Assembly (NCBI GenBank): GCA_902779075.1
Contig: CACZAK010000131.1
Coordinates: forward strand, 1-16,037
Length of the DNA stretch: 16,037 nt
Direction of reading: 5' to 3'
Source: an uncultured bacterium
GTDB lineage: Bacteria; Verrucomicrobiota; Kiritimatiellia; RFP12; UBA1067
Shown: positions 1 to 5,311 of the stretch, piece by piece
How positions within the stretch are numbered: position 1 is the first letter of the stretch
Layout: each line of letters opens with the position of its first letter
Made by a program: the position numbers and the translations under genes
The notes under the pieces: model-generated
What the model was told of the DNA's origin: nothing
The model's input: the letters and a program-made list of their open reading frames with translations, nothing else
Database searches by the model: none

Positions 1-185
1 CCAAGACCCAGCAAAACATTACCCATATGTTCCTGACTACCAATTATGCCACGCGTAAAGGAGATATAGGGACTAAGAATATAGACGATAGCATTGAATA
101 TCGCCTTCTCGGCAACCATCGAACTCACGCAAACGAAACAAACACAGCAACAGAATAACGCAAGAATACTTTTGATTAATTTCAT
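1..185 (-). CDS. Truncated secreted or membrane-anchored hypothetical protein (N-terminus only)
   Basis: The minus frame opens with ATG at 185 and runs off the left edge after 61 codons, so only the N-terminus is visible. It begins MKLIKSILALFCCCVCF, a short basic stretch followed by a Cys-rich hydrophobic core of about 18 residues. That is a signal peptide or signal anchor. A second hydrophobic patch follows (AIFNAIVYILSPYISF, residues ~31-46). The start is supported by an AAAGGA Shine-Dalgarno about 8 bases upstream. The remnant ORF at 190-288 stops 4 bases before this start, so the two were probably co-transcribed. No family is recognised from the visible part, and function cannot be assigned. 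Confidence 0.7.
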   Translation of the reverse strand, partial: MKLIKSILALFCCCVCFVCVSSMVAEKAIFNAIVYILSPYISFTRGIIGSQEHMGNVLLGL

Positions 186-189
186 CTTG

Positions 190-288
190 TCATTCCTTTC
201 TTTGCGACCCTTGTGTTCTTTTGGCCTTCCTATCCAATTCTGCGAGCGCGAGGGATGAGACGAGAATTGCCTTTGTCAGTTTCTTCAC
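190..288 (-). pseudogene. Lipoprotein signal-peptide remnant (32 codons)
   Basis: From GTG at 288 the frame reads VKKLTKAILVSSLALA, then continues ELDRK and ends at TGA (190-192). The first 16 residues are a classic lipoprotein signal n- and h-region. The expected lipobox Gly-Cys is missing: the frame enters unrelated charged sequence exactly where the intact neighbour at 6768 continues AAGC. The DNA coding ILVSSLALA is nearly identical to that in the gene starting at 6768. I read this as the 5' end of a duplicated lipoprotein gene whose body was lost. It could instead be a short translated leader for the gene at 185, since its stop sits in that gene's ribosome-binding region. Seen: the sequence match and missing Cys. 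Inferred: decay. Confidence 0.5.
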
Positions 289-323
289 TTCACCTTCTCC
301 TTTCGCTTACCGCCGCAGGGTGC
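284..323 (-). repeat. Hairpin + Shine-Dalgarno leader module, copy 1 of 4
   Basis: On the minus strand this reads CCTGCGGCGG followed by TAAG, then CGAAAGGAG, just before the start of the signal-peptide remnant. It matches the copies at 2648-2682, 7442-7475 and 8883-8916. Here the right arm is changed (GGTAAG instead of GGCAGG), which weakens the stem. Confidence 0.55.
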
Positions 324-395
324 GTTACCCGCACGGCGCGGCTGGATTTTACCGCGCGGGATTGCCCGCCGGGGCGCTTTCATCGCCTTTTTCAT
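285..395 (-). CDS. Possible small basic leader ORF (36 aa)
   Basis: ATG at 395 opens a 36-codon frame starting MKKAMKAPRRAIPRGK and ending in KRKEKVK. About a third of its residues are Lys or Arg. Its TGA overlaps the GTG of the remnant ORF at 288 as GTGA, an arrangement typical of translational coupling. The ATG lies 8 bases past a TAAAAT -10 box (403-408), the same spacing and almost the same sequence as at the giant gene (14826). No homologue is recognised. It contains leader module copy 1, so it may be fortuitous. Support is architectural only. Confidence 0.25.
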   Translation of the reverse strand: MKKAMKAPRRAIPRGKIQPRRAGNAPCGGKRKEKVK

Positions 396-402
396 GGTTG
401 AC

Positions 403-411
403 ATTTTACCA
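403..411 (-). promoter_or_regulatory. Extended -10 promoter (TGG-TAAAAT)
   Basis: On the minus strand ATGGTAAAATGTCAACCATG ends with the ATG at 395. The TGn-TAAAAT hexamer is an extended -10. No good -35 is visible at the expected distance. A start point 6-8 bases downstream would fall at or next to the ATG. The module is 18/19 identical to that at 14824-14842. From 412 to 527 I see no gene. Confidence 0.5.
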
Positions 412-481
412 TGTTTCCTTTCGCTTTGACACAGCCTTTTACGGTAACTCAACGAATGGTGCTGCGGATCTCAAGTCCTTG

Positions 482-505
482 ATAAAATCTCCAGGGGCTG
501 TCCCC
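482..505 (-). terminator. Weak terminator-like hairpin after the 528-1334 lipoprotein
   Basis: On the minus strand GGGGACAGCCCC (505-494) forms a 4-bp GC stem with a 4-base loop, followed by TGGAGATTTT. The stem is short and the T-run is interrupted and displaced by five bases, so termination here is only a possibility. Confidence 0.2.
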
Positions 506-527
506 GCTTCTCTATTCCCTCGTTTTA

Positions 528-1334
528 CTAATTCTTGGGGCTGTTGCTCAACAAACCAGAAAAACCGTATAGCCAGAAGTTCCTTTCCCAATCTTTAGCA
601 AAACACTTCAATGAACATTCCGCGTGAAGCCTTCCGCTTCCGTCCTCGCCCACAACAACAATCGGACTAATCGTTCCATCGTCCAAGGATATCCTCATAA
701 CCAAGGCATCTCCAGTCCGAACATCCTCTCCGTAGGAGACAGACCACAATGTTTCACGGCACAGACTCCGCCTCACCCATAGGTTGTTGTCAGTATCAAC
801 AAACAGCATATCGTATATTGGCTTGTTTAAATGTTCAAACTGCCGTTCGTCTTTTCGTACAAGGAACGGCAACACGACAACATTATTCGTCAAACTCATG
901 ACCGCGCATGTGCATGTTCCCAAATCATTGTGAAAAGAAATTGCTTTCCCCTTTTCACAATCCTCCCAAATCGAGTTACGGAACACAACCTCCCGATCAT
1001 ACGTCACCTCAGAATTGTATGGGAACTCAAGCAGGACTGTTGGCAATCTTAAGAGGAACTCGCCCAGCAATGGCATGAAGCCCCTTCTTGGCCATGAGAA
1101 ATACTCAATGTAGAAGAAGTCCGGAATGTAAACCGCCGACCGTCTCTCTGTTTTCCAGATATGAAAACCTGTGATTTCTGAACTATATCCAAGACAAGAA
1201 ACACGACTTGTCGTTCTATTCCATAAGCAGCCAGAGAGAAAAATGAAACTCACCGACATCAAGACAACAAGCATCCCGCCGGTCATTCTACTTGACAGGC
1301 TCTTGGCATTACGGCTTTCATTCTTTCGTTTCAT
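528..1334 (-). CDS. Predicted lipoprotein of unknown function (268 aa)
   Basis: Stop TAG is at 528-530. The chosen start, ATG at 1334, has an AAAAGGA Shine-Dalgarno 6-7 bases upstream and gives MKRKNESRNAKSLSS, then a hydrophobic stretch MLVVLMSVSFIFLSGC with lipobox LSGC, the acylated Cys being residue 36. This fits a lipoprotein exported by Sec and anchored in an envelope membrane. The mature part is rich in aromatic and beta-prone sequence (VVVLPFLVRKDE, NNLWVRRSL, VMRISLDDGTISPIVVV), and nothing in it matches a family I know. The frame is open to ATG 1430 and another usable ATG lies at 1361 with its own AAAGGA. The extra residues from 1430 would translate the dispersed repeat at 1383-1489, so I reject that longer start. 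Function unknown. Confidence 0.7.
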   Translation of the reverse strand: MKRKNESRNAKSLSSRMTGGMLVVLMSVSFIFLSGCLWNRTTSRVSCLGYSSEITGFHIWKTERRSAVYIPDFFYIEYFSWPRRGFMPLLGEFLLRLPTVLLEFPYNSEVTYDREVVFRNSIWEDCEKGKAISFHNDLGTCTCAVMSLTNNVVVLPFLVRKDERQFEHLNKPIYDMLFVDTDNNLWVRRSLCRETLWSVSYGEDVRTGDALVMRISLDDGTISPIVVVGEDGSGRLHAECSLKCFAKDWERNFWLYGFSGLLSNSPKN

Positions 1335-1382
1335 GGACATCCTTTTCATCATCCTTGCCATGTCCGACATCCTTTCGCTCTG

Positions 1383-1489
1383 GGGCCGAGCGTCGTCCGC
1401 GACCGCCGCGAACCGGCACACTCCGCCCATCTACAACAATAAACGGAATCCGCGCCCTCACAATTCCAAGAAATCTGAAGATTTTTGAA
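1383..1489 (-). repeat. Dispersed ~105-bp repeat, copy 1
   Basis: Aligns with 14861-14965 in the same orientation. The GC-rich end (GGCCGAGCGTCGTCCGCGAC and the next ~12 bases on the plus strand) is identical in both. The AT-rich end shares AACAATAAACGGA and CAATTCCAAGAAATCTGAA. Both copies lie directly upstream of a minus-strand gene for an exported protein (528-1334 and 8923-14826), with the AT-rich end distal. This suggests a carried leader or promoter-type module, not a coding one. The stretch 1490-1645 beyond it shows no gene. Confidence 0.6.
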
Positions 1490-1645
1490 ATTCCTCAGGG
1501 TCAGATAGCCGAGGACGACACGGCATCGGCCCCGTACGCCACAGCAACCAGCACTACTCCACGTCTAACTGCGCAGACGCGCCCACACGCGACATTTTCG
1601 CGCGGTTGTAGGCGGTTTTATGTAGGGCGGGCGTCATTATGTTTA

Positions 1646-2497
1646 TCACGCCACCGTCGGCTGGAGCTTCTTGACCTGGGCGAGCGAAAGGCCGGTGTAT
1701 CTTGCGATGTCCTTCAATGCAAGAATACCATCCTTCAGCATCCGCTTCGCCGTCGCGAGCATGTTCTCGCGCTTGCCCTCGCGCTTGCCCTCGGCAATGC
1801 CCTCGGCCTTGCCGCGCTCCACGCCACGCGCCTCACCCTCGGCTTTGGCGAGTGCCGCTCGGCGCTCCGCGATTTTTTCTGCAAATTCTTCTACTGCTTT
1901 GCACATGATGTGCCTCCCTTCATCTGAATTCTTGAATTGACTAACTTGCCGCTTTAGAATGTCGAAATACATTTCCGCTGCGTTGCGACACAAAAAATCG
2001 TGCATCAACTTGCCGATGTCAGATTCACTGCGAGTCGCACCGTTCACGTAAATGATGTGCGTACCGTCGTGAAGCCGTTTAGCACTATGTTCTTCCATCC
2101 GCAGATACGAGTAAGCATCCTGACCATCCCCCATCACGTCGTTCTCGGTGATGAAGATGACGTAGGTATCGCGCAGCTTGCCAAAGTCCTCGCCCGCCTT
2201 GAGCGCGTTCGCGTCCATCAGCGCGGAGTTGTACCTCGCGCGCTTTGGCTCCGCGCCGTCGTTCTCGCGCTGTATCTCGATGTCGTATTCCTTGCCCTTG
2301 CCGATGATGATCTGCAAAATCAGCTCAATGCACTCCGGCGCGTTCTCAAGGCACTTCGACATGAAGGTGTCGTCCATGAGACGTAAGTTCTTGACCACGG
2401 CCAGGGACTCCCGTTCCATGACGTGCGCAGAGCGCTCCGCCCTCGTCTTGCCGGGGGCGGACGCTTTCCGTCTGCCGTTATGCTTTGCCTTCGTCAT
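1646..2497 (-). CDS. Rpn / PD-(D/E)XK nuclease-family transposase-like protein with internal deletion (283 aa)
   Basis: Related to the Rpn (recombination-promoting nuclease, PDDEXK transposase-like) family. Hallmarks seen: VVKNLRLMDDTFMSKC (residues ~34-49), YDIEIQR (71-77, the E-x-Q part of the active site), KRARYNSALMDAN, YVIFITENDVMGDG, THIIYVNG, LMHDFLC, then a Glu/Lys/Gly-rich repeat tail (EGIAEGKREGKRE) and a C-terminal helical segment ending LSLAQVKKLQ. In family members as I know them, about 35-40 residues carrying a beta-strand with the first catalytic Asp (RLD-type) lie between the ELIL helix and the IEIQR strand. Here ELILQIIIGKGKEYDIEIQR joins them directly, across a GGCAAGGGCAAGG direct repeat (2290-2302). 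The protein is therefore probably catalytically dead though otherwise intact. Start ATG 2497; a strong promoter lies at 2544-2573. Confidence 0.85.
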   Translation of the reverse strand: MTKAKHNGRRKASAPGKTRAERSAHVMERESLAVVKNLRLMDDTFMSKCLENAPECIELILQIIIGKGKEYDIEIQRENDGAEPKRARYNSALMDANALKAGEDFGKLRDTYVIFITENDVMGDGQDAYSYLRMEEHSAKRLHDGTHIIYVNGATRSESDIGKLMHDFLCRNAAEMYFDILKRQVSQFKNSDEGRHIMCKAVEEFAEKIAERRAALAKAEGEARGVERGKAEGIAEGKREGKRENMLATAKRMLKDGILALKDIARYTGLSLAQVKKLQPTVA

Positions 2498-2543
2498 GAT
2501 TTTCTCTTTTCCGCCCGAGGCACTTTGTCCCCAAGCGCTTTGA

Positions 2544-2573
2544 ATTATACACTATTCTTCGTTTGTTTGTCAA
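2544..2573 (-). promoter_or_regulatory. Sigma-70-type promoter for the Rpn gene
   Basis: On the minus strand a perfect TTGACA (2573-2568) is followed after 18 bases by a perfect TATAAT (2549-2544). The expected start point near 2537 leaves a ~40-base leader before ATG 2497. It is the only clear consensus -35/-10 pair in the window. From 2574 to 2734 there is no convincing gene: a 35-codon ORF (2545-2652) begins at leader copy 2 but resembles nothing. Confidence 0.75.
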
Positions 2574-2647
2574 TGGGAGTGCGCGAAATCCAAGGTGAAA
2601 ACAAACGGAAATCATAGCCCAAATGGCCTGACAACAGTCTCCAATCC

Positions 2648-2682
2648 TTCATCTACACCTTTCGCCTGCCGCCGCAGGGCAC
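2648..2682 (-). repeat. Hairpin + Shine-Dalgarno leader module, copy 2 of 4
   Basis: Minus strand: GTGCCCTGCGGCGGCAGG then CGAAAGGTGTAGATGAA. The stem CCTGC/GCAGG with a GGCG loop is perfect. It lies ~50 bases after the stop of the LFPLY lipoprotein. It is followed by an ATG (2652) with a 35-codon frame ending at 2545 inside the Rpn -10 box. No lipoprotein signal follows here, so this copy may be orphaned. Confidence 0.6.
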
Positions 2683-2734
2683 GTTCCGATTGCGCCGCCA
2701 GCGTGCCATAGGCCAACACCCATACTTCACGCAA

Positions 2735-4153
2735 TTACCTCCACACCGGGATGAAGAAGAGATCTATCTTGCGACCTTTCTCCGGGTCGTTCTCGTAGCG
2801 GAAGAGCCGCCAGAGAAGCGATGTCTTCACGTAGCCGTTCTTCTTCGCGTCGTAGGTGAAGCACGGGAACACGTCGAGCGCGATGTCGCCGTCCTTCTCC
2901 TCCCAGTCCCAGAGCTTCCACAAAACATTGTGGCACAGCTTCGACGTTCCTTTCACGGCGTCCGTCTTCCAGTCATGCTGATAGACGAGCCACAGGAAGG
3001 AATGCCAGCCCTCCTCGGTGTCCGACACCCTCGCGCGCGTGGCGAGGTCGAACTTAACGCGCCGTTTCGTCTCTCGCCGGAACAGGAGCCGATTGCCCAT
3101 CTTGTGCTTGTACGTCATCTTGTACGTATTGTCCGGTTTGTTCTCGTCGTCTCCGTTCACCCACCTGTCGTTGTCGGAGACGAGCAGGTGCGTGCGCGTG
3201 TCGTGCGTCCAGAAATATTTCTCGCGTGTCGGCAGTTTCTCCGCGTCGAGGAACGCGAGCTTCTCGTCGAAGTCGGAACTCTTCTCGTAGTCAAAGAACG
3301 GGAAGAGCCAGCCGCCTTCCTCCTTGCCGGATTTGACGCCCGCGAGTCCCGCCGCGAAATACGTGTTCGTGTAGGCCCCGCTAACCTGCCTGCCATACGG
3401 TATCGTGTAGAACGAGCGCTTTTCCTGCCTGCCATACGGTATCGTGTAGAACGAACGCTTTTCCTGCATGTACAGCGGGAACAGCCATTCCGTATCGCCT
3501 GACTTGCCGAAGAGCGGCGTCACGAAAGACTCCTTGTCGCGGTAGAAGAGCGGGAACAGCCAGTCGCTTTCCTCCTTCTTGTTGCGTCCGTAGAGCATCG
3601 TGAGGAACAGCTCGTCGTCGTTGTAGTAGAGCGGCATCGCCCAGCTGTAGTCGCCGGACTTCCCGAAAAGCGGCGTGATGAGCTTGTTCGTGTCGTGGTA
3701 GTAAAGCGGAAATAGCCACGACGCCTCGTATTCGCCGTTCGTAGAGGTGTTCGCGCCGGCGAGTCCGCAGAGGATGCGGCTCTTGATTTGCTCGTCGCTT
3801 GCGTAGCGCGCGTAGGGGATCGAATAGAAGTTGCCCTTGCTCCACAGGTAGAGCGGAAGGATGCGGTGGTTTGCGAGTTTGCCGTCCTGATTTTCGTAGC
3901 CCGCGAGTCCGCAGAACGCCCAGAGTCCGTTGCTGCTTTTGCCCGGCCAATAGCCATACAGCGGGAAAAGCATGTCGAGGCTTCCGCGTATGTTTATGTG
4001 CCAGTAGAGCGGGAAAATGCCGAAGGAGTCAGCTTTGTCCATCCACCAAAACGGCAGAACGCCCTTGAAGTCGTCGTTCCACCAGAGCGCAGGGAAAAGG
4101 CAGAAGTATGGATCGTCGCCGTCTCTGTCGCTCCCCCAGAAGAACGGGAACAC
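2735..4153 (-). CDS. C-terminal body of an LFPLY-repeat lipoprotein (frameshifted from 4212-4439)
   Basis: The 472-residue frame starts at GTG 4153 but is open and similar in character back to about 4222 (DEFNLFWPI, VFPFFWG). It consists of repeated aromatic strands of ~20-30 residues built on LFPLYY or a variant: VLPFWW, IFPLYW, LFPLYGYW, WLFPLYYH, WAMPLYY, WLFPLFY, WLFPLYMQ, WLFPFFDY, often paired with TPLFGKSGD or TIPYGR. The C-terminal third (~residues 300-472) is different, ending DLFFIPVWR. Alternating aromatic strands suggest a beta-rich envelope protein, possibly a repeat solenoid or barrel; this is inference. The missing signal peptide is supplied by the adjacent frame ending at 4212, so I treat the two as one broken gene. 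No function is known to me. Confidence 0.75.
   Translation of the reverse strand: MFPFFWGSDRDGDDPYFCLFPALWWNDDFKGVLPFWWMDKADSFGIFPLYWHINIRGSLDMLFPLYGYWPGKSSNGLWAFCGLAGYENQDGKLANHRILPLYLWSKGNFYSIPYARYASDEQIKSRILCGLAGANTSTNGEYEASWLFPLYYHDTNKLITPLFGKSGDYSWAMPLYYNDDELFLTMLYGRNKKEESDWLFPLFYRDKESFVTPLFGKSGDTEWLFPLYMQEKRSFYTIPYGRQEKRSFYTIPYGRQVSGAYTNTYFAAGLAGVKSGKEEGGWLFPFFDYEKSSDFDEKLAFLDAEKLPTREKYFWTHDTRTHLLVSDNDRWVNGDDENKPDNTYKMTYKHKMGNRLLFRRETKRRVKFDLATRARVSDTEEGWHSFLWLVYQHDWKTDAVKGTSKLCHNVLWKLWDWEEKDGDIALDVFPCFTYDAKKNGYVKTSLLWRLFRYENDPEKGRKIDLFFIPVWR
3385..3462 (-). repeat. 39-bp in-frame tandem duplication
   Basis: Two adjacent 39-bp units (3385-3423 and 3424-3462) differ at one base and encode QEKRSFYTIPYGR twice in the LFPLY-repeat protein. 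Because 39 is a multiple of 3, the frame is kept. Confidence 0.9.
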
Positions 4154-4211
4154 GCGGTAGTCGTTGTCCCTCGTGTCGAACTGGCAGATCGGCCAGAAGA
4201 GATTGAACTCG

Positions 4212-4439
4212 TCAACGGAACGCGAGATGGTCGTTGCCCCACGAGAGGACCGGCCAGACGATCGACCCGACCGGCTCGCGCCAGTAGGCGAGCGGCCACA
4301 GGTTCACGCGGTCCTCGACCGCGCCCGTAAACTTCACTTCGTCGCCGCTGTACAACGGAGTCGAGGCAAACTCCTTCATTTGGCAACCACCCGCCGCCAA
4401 GAGCGCGACTACGGCAAGCAGTCTGTTGATTGTTGCCAA
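4212..4439 (-). CDS. N-terminal fragment of the LFPLY-repeat lipoprotein
   Basis: From TTG 4439 the frame gives LATINRLLAVVALLAAGGC, an ideal-length lipoprotein signal peptide with the lipid-modified Cys at residue 19. It continues QMKEFASTPLYSGDEVKFTG, VNLWPLAYWREP and WPVLSWGNDHLAFR, then hits TGA at 4212-4214. One base over, the frame continues with DEFNLFWPI and the LFPLY repeats of the next entry, so this is one gene split by a frame change. Comparison with how I remember such proteins suggests a small deletion as well, since DHLAFR and DEFN are usually separated by a short linker. The frame is open upstream to 4646, but that extension would translate a hairpin cassette, so I prefer 4439 despite its TTG start and poor Shine-Dalgarno. 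ATG 4625 is the alternative. Confidence 0.6.
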   Translation of the reverse strand: MATINRLLAVVALLAAGGCQMKEFASTPLYSGDEVKFTGAVEDRVNLWPLAYWREPVGSIVWPVLSWGNDHLAFR

Positions 4440-4461
4440 TGTGGAAGTGTTGCCGTAACCG

Positions 4462-4551
4462 CCCCTTGCGGGGGTTCGCGACCCGAGGGGAGATGCGCCT
4501 GCGACGAAGTCGTCAGGTTGGCCGAGGCCGAAGGCCGAGCCGCGAAGCGGC
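4462..4551. repeat. Cassette of short hairpins, three with GAA/TTC loops
   Basis: Plus-strand palindromes occur in quick succession: CCCC-TTGC-GGGG (4462-4473), CGAC-GAA-GTCG (4502-4512), GGCC-GAA-GGCC (4526-4536) and GCCGC-GAA-GCGGC (4539-4551). The block lies between the VapC stop and the lipoprotein signal. An 8-bp direct repeat TGTTGCCA at 4431-4438 and 4601-4608 brackets it and could be a target duplication. A related hairpin occurs at 15611-15635. Confidence 0.6.
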
Positions 4552-4653
4552 CGCAAGGGTCCGCGCAAACACGCCGAGCGAAGCGAGTGCCGAGTTCCAA
4601 TGTTGCCAGTTTCCAGTTTCTTCATTTTTCTTTGCATCATGTTCAAGCAGCAG

Positions 4654-5016
4654 TCATGCGAAATAGGCGTTTACGTTTCTGTCGTAGGATATAAGCGGTA
4701 TCTTCTCCACCATTGACTGACACACCATGATGCGGTCAAACGGATCATTGTGAATGGGTGGAATCGTACGCAGGGGCACGAGATGCTCCGCCATGATTGG
4801 AAGTATCCGAAAGCCGTCCGCCTTGATGCGCTCCATCATGTCAGGGGGACATTCCAGTTTGCCGTTACGGCGCTTTACCTCTATCTCCCATATCACCGCC
4901 GCGCTGACGTAGATTTCGTGTCCGGCATCCGCAATGAGCCGCCGATGCTCTTTCTTCAGCTGAGGCGAATCGAGATACCACCACAGGACGATGTGCGTGT
5001 CCAGCATGTATCTCAT
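4654..5016 (-). CDS. vapC: PIN-domain toxin, VapC family (120 aa)
   Basis: A compact PIN-domain ribonuclease, the toxin of a type II toxin-antitoxin pair. The acidic residues expected of the family are all present: D6 in MLDTHIVLWW, E44 in AAVIWEIEVK, D94 in HNDPFDRIM and D112 in SYDRN. The 120-residue length is normal. VapC-type toxins typically cleave RNA, often initiator tRNA or rRNA, and are blocked by direct binding of the antitoxin; the target here cannot be read from sequence. The start ATG 5016 overlaps the antitoxin stop as ATGA, the usual antitoxin-first, translationally coupled arrangement. The gene appears intact and probably active. No clear terminator follows; a hairpin cassette lies downstream. 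Confidence 0.93.
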   Translation of the reverse strand: MRYMLDTHIVLWWYLDSPQLKKEHRRLIADAGHEIYVSAAVIWEIEVKRRNGKLECPPDMMERIKADGFRILPIMAEHLVPLRTIPPIHNDPFDRIMVCQSMVEKIPLISYDRNVNAYFA

Positions 5017-5264
5017 CCAAACGCCTCCTCAAAGCCGTCCGGCAAAGCGTCAAAATCGTCAGACATGCTAATCTTGCCCTTCAACGAGCCGGGGCGGCGG
5101 ACAGGCTTGGGCCGCACATACTGCGTAATCGTCACGAGCGGACGCCCTGCACGGCATATCACAAACGCCTTTCCCCCGCTTGCCTCGTCGACAATTGCGG
5201 AAAAGTGCGCCTTCGCCTCCGCAATGGAGCGAACCATCGTAGGTATTGGCATATCGGCAACCAT
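5013..5264 (-). CDS. Phd/YefM-type antitoxin (83 aa)
   Basis: The antitoxin of the PIN toxin encoded immediately downstream. Residues ~12-45 (SIAEAKAHFSAIVDEAS then VICRAGRPLVTI) are the Phd/YefM DNA-binding fold. The acidic tail LKGKISMSDDFDALPD matches the toxin-neutralising segment seen in VapC-partnered members. The protein should bind the toxin and repress its own promoter. Start: the ATG at 5264 has AAAGGAGAAAAC directly before it, an excellent Shine-Dalgarno. The frame is open to 5312, but that would include the promoter and dyad, so the longer form is rejected. Four-base overlap with vapC. Confidence 0.92.
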   Translation of the reverse strand: MVADMPIPTMVRSIAEAKAHFSAIVDEASGGKAFVICRAGRPLVTITQYVRPKPVRRPGSLKGKISMSDDFDALPDGFEEAFG

Positions 5265-5277
5265 GTTTTCTCCTTTT

Positions 5278-5310
5278 ATGACTTGACCAAGTTGGGTCAT
5301 ATTATACCAC
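5278..5310 (-). promoter_or_regulatory. Toxin-antitoxin promoter with overlapping dyad
   Basis: On the minus strand GTGGTATAATATGACC has an extended -10 (TATAAT 5306-5301). A second TATAAT (5316-5311) overlaps the stop codon of the upstream gene. Immediately downstream an imperfect 23-bp dyad (5278-5300) has ATGAC/GTCAT outer arms and a CCAAGTTGG core. It lies across the expected start point, where an antitoxin operator would be, and about 14 bases before the antitoxin ATG. Confidence 0.65.
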
Positions 5311-5311
5311 A

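Noticed and set aside
1335..1430. Longer N-terminus (ATG 1430) for the 528-1334 lipoprotein
   Set aside because: It would translate the dispersed ~105-bp repeat, whose other copy has no conserved frame, and would place ~68 residues before the lipobox.
1741..1860. Short direct repeats suggestive of a CRISPR or VNTR
   Set aside because: They code the Glu/Lys/Gly-rich tail normal for Rpn-type proteins; there is no spacer-repeat pattern.
2545..2652. 35-codon minus ORF after leader module copy 2
   Set aside because: It has a Shine-Dalgarno-like sequence but no recognisable features, and its end is embedded in the Rpn promoter; probably chance.
2690..3502. Plus-strand 270-codon frame opposite the LFPLY lipoprotein
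   Set aside because: Low-complexity Arg/Glu/Val composition and no motif; the minus frame has an unmistakable aromatic repeat pattern.
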